A stretch of DNA of 12,595 nucleotides from Physocladia obscura (lineage: Eukaryota; Chytridiomycota; Chytridiomycetes; Chytridiales; Chytriomycetaceae): positions 1,378-13,972 of the forward strand of contig JADGJH010000835.1 of assembly GCA_027596945.1 (NCBI GenBank), given 5' to 3'. The notes below the pieces were generated by a model. It did no database searches and was not told where the DNA came from. It saw only the letters and a list, made by a program, of their open reading frames with translations. The position numbers and the translations under genes were made by a program. Shown in pieces: positions 1 through 9,000 of the stretch (position 1 is the first letter of the stretch; every line of letters starts with the position of its first letter).

Positions 1-1426
1 AAAAAAACCTGCATGAAAGCTTCACATCTTCTCCCTGCCGTAACGACCCACGAAATGGAAACTGGGCAAATGAAAGACGTAATACTGAGTTTATGAGTTG
101 CCCCATCACTCGGAATACTGGATTTTCCTTGAATCACAAATGTACTTGCTACACCGTGACTGGAGCTCATTGTTGGCTCTTCAAATGAAACCAATTTGCC
201 CTCTTCCCCATCGGCCTCCTCGTCTGCCTCGACTGAGTCATCAACAAAATTCCAGCCAGTTGAATTTAATTCATTTTGATCAGTTTGATTAGTTTGGTCG
301 GTCGAAGCTGGGTGTGGTGCTGACCCAAACGATGCTCCACTCGTAGATTGAACATTGGATGTCGATTGGCCAAACCCTCCAAGAGCAGGGGCACCAAATC
401 CAAATCCTGCAGGGGTAGGGACACCAAATGTATTTGCATTAGCTGTGTTGCCAAAAAGATTTGATTGAACGGCTTGTGATTGAGCTTGTTTGCTTCCAAA
501 AACCCCGACGCCCGACCGACTTAAAAGTCGAATAACTTTTCCAACATGATCTGGAATTCTTGAAACACCAAAACCGGAACCATTAGCTGTTGACAGTTTT
601 ATTTCACAGTCTCTCCAGTCTTCGCCAGAATTTTGTGAAATTGATGCGCGGTAGTTCACAATCAATTTTGAGTCAGGCATGCCATCGCTCTTGGATTCAG
701 CACGAATATCGTAAATTATCGACCAACTAGACGCTCCAACGACCGTATATTCGAGAATAAGTTCAGCATTACTTGCGTTATGGCTGCCAGTTGTTCCATT
801 ATGATTGTTATCAAAAGTCAGTAAAACTGACACCGTCACCGATTCTTTGGGGTGATACATCTTTGAAATACGAGCGATAAGATCGTTAAGATCAGCTTGA
901 GCCTTGAAACCATCCGCCTCGATTTGAGCGCGTTTGAGAGAAAGGCTGTCCAATAATTCAGAAACCTCAGAAAACGATGCTGTTGGACGCTTCACAAATT
1001 CATTTGAAAAGTTGTCAAGAATATTCAATTGATTCTGTAAGACACGCATTCTCGTTTCGAGTTCTTGGATCGCGAGTTTGTTCTAGTGTGTGATTTCAGC
1101 AGTATTTGCAACAAAAAAAAACACGATAAAAGTACCTCACGATCAGCTGGGTTTACCGCGGGAACTTTCTTATAGACAACGTCGGCAACAATGAATTTGC
1201 GGGCTCCGGAACCAGTGACTCTGAGTGAGCTTTGGTTGATGAGCAGCGGAAGATTGGTGATTTCGACAACTAGAGAAGAATCCTTCAGTTGGATAGAAAG
1301 AGCGCGTGTCACTTGTGCGCGCTGGTTGCCAAGCAGCGTTACACTCAAGACTTTTGTCTGGGTCGCATCGATCGTCTCAATTGCCGTTGCTGTGCCCGTG
1401 AATTGTGCTGTTGTTTCCGTACTCAT
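1..1426 (-). CDS. DUF4140/DUF4139 (mucoidy inhibitor A-like) protein, 3' end outside window
   Basis: Two exons are visible: 1426-1136 and 1082 to the window edge. They are joined by a 53-nt intron (1083-1135, GTACTT...TAG, phase 0). The alternative donor GTGAG at 1140 runs into a stop. Exon 1 encodes the beta-rich DUF4140 domain (motif QRAQVTRALSIQL, then SSLRVTGSGA). Exon 2 starts with a coiled coil (ENKLAIQELETRMRVLQNQL). The DUF4139 core follows, with its usual LEYTVVGASSWSIIYDIRAE, VNYRASISQNSGEDW and LSTA motifs. An FG-rich linker and an acidic stretch (VEADEEADGEEG) come next, and DUF4139 resumes near position 100. The ATG at 1426 has A at -3; an in-frame ATG at 1471 would add 15 residues. 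A second intron may begin at position 8 (CAG then GTTTTTTT). The family is widespread in fungi and animals, and its biochemical role is not settled. Family assignment is firm; exact start and 3' end are not. Confidence 0.88.
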
Positions 1427-1672
1427 GATTTCCAGTGCAGACTTTTTCTTTGAAAATTGTGAAGCCGACATCGATTTGCATTTGTGACACTTGCTGTAAA
1501 ATGGATTGCTCACTGTGCAAGTCAATCCAGATGCTCAACAAACTAATCCAGTCCATTCACTTCCACTAACATCAGCTATAGAGTGCAAAACAGGATGAAG
1601 GTCCAGTAACTGTTTTTTGAAGGAACAGTGGTTGTTGTGGCAGTTGTCATAGCAATAACTTGAGTTTTTGAA

Positions 1673-1927
1673 GTGGTAGTTGTTTTGGCAGCAGAACTTG
1701 TACCTGTAATCCAAAACTGTACTGACGATGCAAAAACATATGCCAGAACTCTTGCTAATCTATCTGCCCACTTTGCTACTGATCCTGCTGACTTTGAGGA
1801 CACCTATTCAGAATGTGCCTCTGAATACAACTCTGGCAGTGAGAATGATGCTAATTTTAGCATAAATGAAGATTATATGGATAATAATTCTCTAAGGAAC
1901 ATTGTTTTATTTTTTAATGCTACTTAA
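1673..1927 (+). pseudogene. Acidic open frame just upstream of the DUF7869-like remnant
   Basis: An 84-codon open frame whose second half is rich in Asp, Glu, Ser and Asn (DPADFEDTYSECASEYNSGS and on). Such acidic, disordered stretches commonly precede the DNA-binding and catalytic parts of transposase-like proteins. A good acceptor-like sequence (TTTCTTCTGCAG) lies at 1955-1966, directly before the recognisable part of the element gene. So this frame may be the N-terminal exon of that gene. No domain is recognisable and no donor gives a clean phase, so the link is only inferred from position and strand. Confidence 0.3.
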
Positions 1928-1967
1928 TAGCTATTTCTGAAGTAGACTTGAAAGTTTCTTCTGCAGG

Positions 1968-3376
1968 ATTCAGAAATTTGGATCATTATTAAAGCCTGTT
2001 GATTGGAACCATGGGAACAGTGGTGGAAAAGGTTGTCACTCCAACATACCATCTTATGTTGCATCATACATTCAGCAATTTGCAAAATCTCATGATGGAT
2101 TGGAGAATCCAAACAGTTGATCAAAATCTGTTGGAGACTTGTGTGAAATTCAGTTGGCATTTAGTACAACAAAGAAACAAATTTTTGCTGAATTTCAGCA
2201 AAGCAAAGCATAAAGCTTTTTTACTACCAATTCTATCAGATCTAGAAGAAAAAATGTTCACACATCACTATTTTCAAGCCAGGATCTGGCTTTTGTGACT
2301 TGTATTCAGTTGAAAAATTTTCAGTCACCAGAAAGTCAACTTTCTTTGGAAACTCACCTCAAAATTGCACATGAAGAGAAAAAGTTTTACAGAAATGAGC
2401 TTGTATGGGTCTCTTCTACTTCAAATGACCAAATCTACTGTTTTGATTTCTCTGAGAAAGTTATGCTCCTCATTCAACTATCCAGCAAATCAGCAATATT
2501 TTATGACAGGTGAAAAAGTTCTGCTATTTGGAATCTGTGATGGAAGGAAACTGCAATAAGTTAATTATCTTCTTGAAGAAGGATCATTTACAGCAGAAAA
2601 AGCTGTTTTGAAGGCTTTGATAATATCAATGTTGCACCACCATTTTTGTGGTTTGGTATCTGAAAATCTGACATTATTTGCTGATAACTGTTCTGGTCAA
2701 AATAAGAACAAGTGGATGATCTGGTATTTGTGCTTGTGTGATACTTGGTTTACAGCATTCTATAACTCTCAACTTCATGATTGTTGGCCATGCAAATTTT
2801 TACCTGATGGAAATTTTGGAATCTGGAAAAAAAATTTGATGCACAATAATGTGTGGAACATTCATGATGTGCAAACAATTATTAGTGATTTATCATCTGG
2901 TAACTTTAGTGTTCATGGAAGTGAAGTTTCATAGTATCAGTTTCCAAAATTTCTTGAGCAGAACTTTGATGAAATTGTCACTGCAATATTTAGAATGCAT
3001 CATTTCCAATTCAGTGATGAACTCTTTGGAAAAGTGGAAGTGAGAGAGTTGATTGGAAGCTCAAGTTGCCATGTGCATTTTTTGAAAAGAGGAATAAGTA
3101 TTCAAGAAGTTTGCACAAAACAGAGTTTGGAAACTTGTTCATGATAATTGTTTTCTCTTTGCTACACCAGTTCTGCCTGAGTCTTAATGGGATGAACTAA
3201 ATGAGGTAAAGCAAAAACTTGTTTTACAAAATAAGCCTTTGTTTGCAGCACATTTAAACAAAATATTTGATGATTTGAAAAGATGTAGGATTGAACAGGA
3301 GTTGGCAAATCAGAAGCAGAAAAAATTAAAGGGAGCAAGTCTAACAAAATTTATGGCAAGAGTGGAAAAAATTTAA
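1968..3376 (+). pseudogene. Broken transposase-like gene, DUF7869 (ADNC-GQNKN) family
   Basis: The product can be followed through three successive frames. 1968 to about 2470 includes KPVDWNHGNSGGKGCHSN (the family's HG-x-G-K-x-N element), a TTKKQIF segment and ETHLKIAHEEKKFY. About 2470 to 3120 includes MTGEKVLLFGICDG, VNYLLEEG, the signature LFADNCSGQNKNKWMIWYL, then FLPDGNFGIWKK and FRMHHFQFSDELFGKVEV. 3122-3376 includes RVWKLVHDNCFLFATPVLPE and a Lys-rich helical tail ending at a TAA. Frame 0 carries stops at 2118 (TGA) and 2211 (TAA). Frame 1 carries stops at 2557 (TAA) and 2932 (TAG). Frame 2 carries one at 3185 (TAA). At least two frameshifts are needed, so the gene is dead. The ADNC-x-GQNKN motif is typical of a family spread patchily in animals, oomycetes and fungi and thought to be transposon-derived; the Asp in it may be catalytic (inference). 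Terminal repeats were not found by eye. Confidence 0.75.
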
Positions 3377-3786
3377 AAAATGTGGAGAAATGAAGTAATT
3401 GTGGACAGAAATGGGAATGAAGAAGTGGATGGAGACAAAAATTTCAAGTTTTTGAAATTATTTTTTTGCAATTCATATTTTTCTTTTCCAGTAAATAATT
3501 TCCATGATTTTTGAATTTAAACAGATAAAGGAAAGAAAAATAGACATCTTATTTTTGAGTCATTTTTTGTCATAATTTTGATTTCCTTTTTTTGGGAAAT
3601 AATGCTCAACAGCAAATCCCAAAAATCAAATTTTATTGACTTATGTGATAAAACAAAATTTTTTTCCTTGATTAATTTTTTTTAAAAATGCAGTGAAATG
3701 TATTTTGAAAGCAAATGTGAAAGAAATTAAAAATGAAAGGAAAAAATATTTGGAGTTTCCAAGAGAATAATAGGTGAGTGTTTATT

Positions 3787-4060
3787 AACCAGTCTTGGAT
3801 TCCTGAAAGTTACTGTTGACATGGTGCTTTCAGGATCAAATGATGGAAAATTTTCAAGCTGCTTTCCCCTGTATGCTGGCATTTGATATCAAGTTACAAC
3901 AGCACTGGGGGTTTTGAAAATTTTATTCATCTCCAGTGGGGTTCAATACAGCTCATGGCCAATCTCAAGATGGTGCAATCAATACTGTTGAAACATCTGA
4001 GGCCATTGTAGTAAAATTGCTGTGAATAGCTGGGGAACAGGCATAAGTTCTAATAAGTTG
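3787..4060 (-). pseudogene. Eroded minus-strand reading frame of unknown family
   Basis: One minus-strand frame reads as protein-like text (SNFTTMASDVSTVLIAPS, DWP, AVLNPTGDE, NFQNPQCCCNLISNASIQGK) interrupted by stops. Six interruptions precede the final TAA-TAA pair; five are TGA and one is TAA. Unselected AT-rich DNA would give more TAA than TGA. An excess of TGA is what CGA arginine codons leave after CpG decay, and the block is CpG-free. The family is not recognised. The claim that it was once coding rests on amino-acid texture and the stop-codon bias only. Confidence 0.25.
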
Positions 4061-4385
4061 AAGAAAATGGTAGAATATTTTGCTGGTAGCTGTAGCAGCT
4101 TGAGTCAACTAATTCAATACTAAGTATCTCAGATCTAAATGACAAGAGTTTGAGATAGTAGTATGGGATTTAGTTGAGTTTGAATTTTAATACTTAAGAT
4201 ATAACTTGTTTTTTTTTGATATAACCAATAATAAAGAAAAGAAAAAAGTTGGGTTTAAGTAGTTTTTTGAAGTAGAAAGAAAAAGAAAGAAAATTGGTTG
4301 GAAAGCAGTTGGAAATCCCTTGAATTGGTTTTGAGTTCTTGAAGTTAATAGAAGGCTTGAGAAATTTCTAGAAAATTCTTTGAGA

Positions 4386-4408
4386 AAATTAGATTAGCAA
4401 TCTAATTT
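4386..4408. repeat. Perfect hairpin, 10-bp arms, 3-nt loop
   Basis: AAATTAGATT at 4386-4395 and its exact reverse complement AATCTAATTT at 4399-4408 are separated by AGC. The arms are AT-rich. It lies in the non-coding part of the CpG-poor block. It could be a chance AT palindrome or the inner part of an element terminus. Confidence 0.6.
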
Positions 4409-4693
4409 ATAATAGCCAAGCAGATCCATCAGTCATCACAAAAATACAAAGAGTTTGAGCACCTGATGTCAAACACCACAATTGCAACATCAAGATAATG
4501 GACGCTTGGCGGGACTGTATTGTGGAGACAAGACCAGCCATCACCAAGTTTTTAAGTTAAACTCCATTGCAATCCTTTTTTTTTCTAAATATGTCTGACT
4601 TTATTTCTTTTATTTTATTCTTTAAAATAAACTTTATTTGTAAATATTGTTGTTTTTGGACAAAATTAATTTTGTGCTGTTTTTGTTGCTGAC

Positions 4694-4960
4694 ATGTCTG
4701 CTGTGTTTACTCTGAAGCTGATTCTCATTGTCAAGCACTACAATTCACAGAAGAACAAGAATGTGAAAATCCTTCCAACTGTCAAATTCAATGGAGCTGC
4801 ATTTGATTTGAAAATAATATTCTGGGCAACATCAACTATAGAACTGAAAGGCAAAGCAATAGTAAACAGTTCTGGCACTGTTCAAAACAAAAGTGATGGA
4901 GTTAAAATTGAAAACTTTGCAGATTTTATTGTAGTTCTCAAAAATCAGCACTCCTATTAG
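4694..4960 (+). pseudogene. Orphan open frame, 88 codons, unrecognised
   Basis: An ATG-started open frame in the CpG-poor block. The translation has a beta-rich texture with alternating hydrophobic residues (NVKILPTVKFNGAAFDLKII, IELKGKAIVNSSGTVQNKSD, NFADFIVVLKN). No signal peptide, membrane segment or catalytic motif is visible. The low stop density over 267 nt of AT-rich DNA suggests it was coding. It may be an exon of a longer gene, since it ends in a TAG with no clear continuation. It contains no CpG at all. I cannot tell whether it belongs to a mobile element or to a displaced host gene. Confidence 0.3.
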
Positions 4961-5079
4961 AAATTTCTAAGATCAACATTGATAACCCACCACAGCAGAG
5001 TGCGTTTTGCCCTGCAAGCTACCATCTTCCTGGAACAAAAAAAGCCTCAGACATCCAACAAATGCAAACATCAACTCCA

Positions 5080-5392
5080 CAAATTTTTGCTCAGTCTAAT
5101 ATAGTTTCAGCCAGTATTGCAAAATCAATATGTTTCTACAAAATCAATAAGGAAACTTGGGAGCCAATTGCTCTAACTGGAGTGTTTGTTATCAAAAGGT
5201 CAGACTCTTTAGTTTCAGTACTCAAGCTTCTATTCGCTTTGCCAAACAAATTTATTGACTGAATGGGCCCTTGACAAGATGGAAAATCAATTTCTGTTTG
5301 AGTCTTTGCTTTCAGAAACTCTTACAAAGCTTAAAATAAATCTTGTCATAAAAATACAAGAAGCAATTTCTGTTCAGGATTTTGAGTATTGA
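5080..5392 (+). pseudogene. DCP1-like (decapping EVH1 domain) gene fragment, frameshifted
   Basis: Frame 1 gives SNIVSASIAKSICFYKIN, then KETWEPIALTGVFVIKRSDS, up to about 5210. The match continues in frame 2 at about 5211-5338: FQYSSFYSLCQTNLLTEW, then ALDKMENQFLFESLL. This order matches the EVH1-like domain of the mRNA decapping activator DCP1: I--I---AS----LY-F, a Trp-Glu, an EG-LFV-KRS strand, a VLNR---NL-E segment, then QFQL-E-FLL. The conserved Glu-Gly before LFV reads Thr-Gly here, and the NR is altered. One frameshift and a TGA at 5260 break it; I see no initiator or C-terminal tail. It is probably a dead copy or captured fragment of the host gene. Identification is by eye from the family pattern and is moderate. 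Confidence 0.5.
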
Positions 5393-6003
5393 TATCAAAA
5401 TATTTTTCCAAATTCAAATTACTCCAAATATAGTTTACTATTTCCATGTTTGACAGACTAAAATATCATTAATAAACAGCCAATTTGCAGTTGTCTTACA
5501 TCCATCCAATAGTTCCCAGAAAACCTGCAAAATCAGTACTGAATATTGCCCAAGCCTTCTGAATTAGTTTTAGATCCAAGATGGTTAGTTTTGAAGAAAT
5601 CATTATAGGCTATTATACTCCATTGCTATTTTTTATTTTTGCAGAAAATTTTTGAAAACAGCTATAAATAAAATCAATGACTGCACCACAAATCCTCCAT
5701 TTAGTTGTCCTTTGTACAGCTAGTCATATCATAGCAGCACTCTCTGAGTTTGTACAGGGCTCTATTTTCGAGTCAAAGTTAACTGTTATTGTGTGAAGCT
5801 TTCATAATTGTGATATTGGTTGCCATAATAGCAGGAAGCCTATAAAAAACGTTGCAAAACTTTTACGAGACTGCAGAATAACAGAACAAGTGTTGGCAAA
5901 GATAAGCTTGGAGATATTCTCACAAGCTTGCGTATTTGCTACAATTTTAAATTTTGGTATTTACTTTGATATTCACCTTATATTCAGTTTGGACAATTTT
6001 TTT
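5393..6003. other. Intergenic AT-rich stretch with one open-frame relic
   Basis: No recognisable gene. On the plus strand, an ATG at 5677 opens a frame with a hydrophobic start (ILHLVVLCTASHIIAALSEF). It is broken once by TGA and then stays open to beyond 6003 (NSRKPIKNVAKLLRDCRITE and on). This part holds four of the nine CpGs of the block, so it may be less decayed or be genuine flanking DNA. It also serves as the 3' flank of the TPR gene on the minus strand. No poly(A) signal is clear. Confidence 0.4.
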
Positions 6004-6015
6004 TTAATTAAAAAA
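6000..6015. repeat. Perfect AT palindrome over the TPR gene stop codon
   Basis: TTTTTTAATTAAAAAA is a 16-bp perfect palindrome that includes the TAA stop (6004-6006) of the minus-strand TPR gene. It may act in 3' end formation or be a chance A/T run. The sequence itself is certain; its role is not. Confidence 0.4.
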
Positions 6016-9000
6016 GTGGCGACAGGGAAACATATGCACATTTGAAGGGCCTTTTGCAACAACCGAATCTCTCAAAACCCGAACACCATCTGCCCCAAAA
6101 AAAATTGGCACATTCACGCCAGGATCTCGTCCGCCAAACTCAGGAAAAACAACGCCAGCGTCTCCCACACCGTAGTTCTCATCAATAGCACCACTGTTAA
6201 TTGCCCGCACTGCCACACCTTCCATTCCAACAAACCAGAAATCCCCATACTCCTCCGTATTAAGAGTCGCAGTATGCAAACATGCGCTACACATTCCGAG
6301 CCCACATCGCGCCACATCAAGAGACAGCTGTAACAGATTTTCGTGAATCTTGACAGGTTCAATGTCCATTGGTACGTGAAGCAAAGAACCAGCGCCGCGT
6401 GTCAACGTAGCGTTGGCCATGATATCTGCAGCAAGAGAGAATAGGCTCGGGACAGTAAATGCCGTTGTTGAGATGCCACTTGTGAATTTTGTAATGTTTT
6501 CAATTAGTGGTGTAGTTGTTAGTGAGGAGGATAAGCCAAAAGAAGCTGAGGTGTTTACACCTCGCATATGGTTAATCCCACCATTGTTACCAACACCACT
6601 AACATTAGTTAAAGTTGAAGTGGTTGGAGCTGATGTATTGCTTTTTGGCAGTATGTTTGAACATTCATAAACAACACTTGTCGCAATTGAAATTAATCCA
6701 CCTGATGGGAAAAGGTGAAACATATTCATTGTATTTTTTGCAGCTTCGTCCAATTTCTGGGTTGCCAACTTCAACACTGACAATTTGTCAAGAGGTACTA
6801 CTGCAGCAATATTAGCAGTATTGACCCAGTCATGTTTTGCCAACAATATTTTCATCAGTAGAGATTGTTGGGTCAAGAAATCAAGACCAATCCCGATCCC
6901 ATACTTGAAATCTTCTTCAAGTGAAGAATCAGTATTTGAAAAATAAGACACATTTTTTTCAAAAATTCGATGACGGTGGAGCCTTGATGATGACAACAGC
7001 GAACCAGCTCTCAATCCAATGAAAGATGGTACTAATATTGGATATGAAGAATTTTCCACAATATCGGCTTTAAGTCTTTCAAGAGTATTCACTTTTGTGA
7101 CAAAAGACGCGCCCAGCAAGTGAAGATCAAGCGGATTTTCCATTTGGACACCAATAGACAGCAAAAGAATTGATATTCCGACACTTTCGTCAAACCAGGC
7201 AAATCCACTGGGATAATCAACGTGCTTTGGGTAAATTCTTTGATTTGATTTTTCCACGCAATGAAGCAAAAAAACTGCTTGACAAACGGTATATAGCGTA
7301 TGAAGTTTCAAATGTTCTGGCATTTGCTGGTCTATTGGGGAAAGCGTATTGCAAACTGAGTGATTAGAACGCGTTTTCTCAGTCAATAAATGAGCTAAAA
7401 GAACCATAGCGATATAAGGCTGTCCATTTGTTATATGTGCAGAAGCTATGATCATTGAAATTTAAAAAGAAAAAATTTGATCTCAAAATTTTTATCTCAC
7501 CCATATTCAGCATGGCCTCAATCATTCCCATAACATCATCATTTCGCTTGAACATTTCAACACATTTTTTTAATCCAACCAATCCATCTTTTACCCACGT
7601 TGCGCCAAGAAACTGCTCAGCTGTCGCGTCAACATGATATCCATCGGCGTTGATGTCATGCAATCGCGGTGGACCCCAATACCGTAGAAAATATTGCGTG
7701 AATTCTTCTACATCAGATGATTCATTTTCCAGCTCTTGAACACGGCGTAACCAATCAATGCTCTTTAGTCGTCGGCCGACTTCGACTTTCAATGCATACA
7801 TAGATGCTATCGCGTGGGTTTCGGTTTGGAAGTGATGTATTGCTTTCAAAAGTCGTGAAGATTTAATGAGTATATCAAATGATGCAGATAGTCGGCCTTT
7901 TCTGTCTGTTTTTAAATAGATGAAAAAATAAATAGAACAGAGAGAGAAAAGTAAAACAAAAATAACACTCACAAAAAGATCCCGCCAAATTCATCATCAC
8001 AACTCCCAAAAACGGGTCCATCATCTCCCCATGAAATCGTTGCACATCTTTTTGCATTGCCTTTTGCGCCCGCCACCGATCTTCCCGAAGTTTTTGTCGC
8101 TGCTCCAAAGTTTCAACACCTTCGTTTCCGTCGCGCCGCTGACACGCCGCCGTTACACCAACAACCCCGAAATCCCTGTAAAATTGTGCAATCTCTAATG
8201 CATGCGAGTTGCACTGCACAGCGCCTGGGTCGTCAAGTCCCAGCGCCTGCAAACAAGTTGCAATATGCGTTAACGAACGTGCGAGGGCGAGAATAGTGCT
8301 GCGATGGAGGTATGAGAGATGTATGCGCTGATTGCGTGGTGGGGTGGGTAAATTAGTGTCTTTGAAGAAGGTTGCTTCGTCACGGGCGTTGAAAGTTGCT
8401 GTTGAAGTTAAATTCGTGTTATTGACTGCTACTTTGTGGGGTACGGGTTTTTTCGCATGCAGTTGTTGTTTTGTTGTTTGATTTGGTGCTGTTGCTGTTG
8501 TTGTTGATGGTGGAACATGGCCGTTCATGGGTGTTGCAAAGCGGCGGGCGGTGGATAGTGGGAAAACCATGCGGAATTCTTGCGGGAGTGGACAGGTTTC
8601 GAGAATGTGCTCAGCAAGACGACAGCTTTGAGAGTGGAGTTCGAATGCCGCATCGATCTTTCCCAGGTTATATAAAATATTACCATAGTTTGAAGTCAAG
8701 TCAAGAAATAGGACTGCTATTGGCGGGCCATGAATAACTCGGACTTGTTCGCAATCTGGTTCTGGCTCTGGCTGGGATTCTGTTGATGCGTGACTTTTTT
8801 GGGTGTTTACTCGACTTGCTTTTTCACCCAACCGAATTTCTCCTAAACTATTACCGCCAGAAACAGGAAATCTGGACGATGAAGAGGAAGGGGCATATGG
8901 ATCGTCTGAATCAAATTGATGTTCAAAAAATTGATCCATCTCGTTTGAATCTTCAATTGGACTTTCGAAAACCATGACACCTTTTCCTTTCACATCTATT

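Larger units (their letters stand above)
3377..4693. other. AT-rich non-coding stretch with one eroded minus-strand frame
   Basis: There is no intact gene here. 3440-3760 is mostly homopolymer-rich A/T sequence, with T and A runs of up to 9. 4200-4290 is purine-rich on the plus strand (AAGAAAAGAAAAAAG, GAAAGAAAAAGAAAG). 4386-4408 is a perfect hairpin, listed separately. Two of the few CpGs of the block lie together at 4503 and 4510, inside a short plus-strand reading frame (KIMDAWRDCIVETRPAITKF, about 4491-4551) that I do not recognise. Confidence 0.5.
1474..6019. other. AT-rich, CpG-depleted block (decayed repeat territory)
   Basis: Between the CpG at 1472 and the one at 6020 I find only nine CpG dinucleotides: 1726, 4503, 4510, 5003, 5235, 5769, 5850, 5866 and 5931. 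The stretch 1728-4502 has none. The flanking genes carry CpG at ordinary density, for example four within 10681-10740. The block fits between the 5' end of the DUF4139 gene and the stop codon of the TPR gene. It holds the broken genes listed separately. Known cause of such a pattern: methylated CpG decaying to TpG/CpA, or CpG-directed repeat mutation. That this happened here is inferred from composition alone. Confidence 0.8.

Noticed and set aside
1136..1525. Extending the DUF4139 protein upstream of the ATG at 1471 to 1525
   Set aside because: The codon at 1525 is TTG, not ATG, and the extra residues do not resemble the family. The ATG at 1426 has the better context.
2240..2330. A plus-one frame reading FKPGSGFCDLYS inside the DUF7869-like relic, resembling the family's KPR-D-CD segment
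   Set aside because: The flanking sequence on both sides continues in the other frame. Using this frame would need two compensating shifts, so I kept it as uncertain.
1545..6003. Terminal inverted repeats or target-site duplications for the transposase-like element
   Set aside because: I searched by eye near both edges of the CpG-poor block and found no convincing pair; decay may have removed them.
6413..8977. Several plus-strand open frames opposite the TPR gene
   Set aside because: They lie antisense to well-supported exons with clean splice phases and show no protein-family features.
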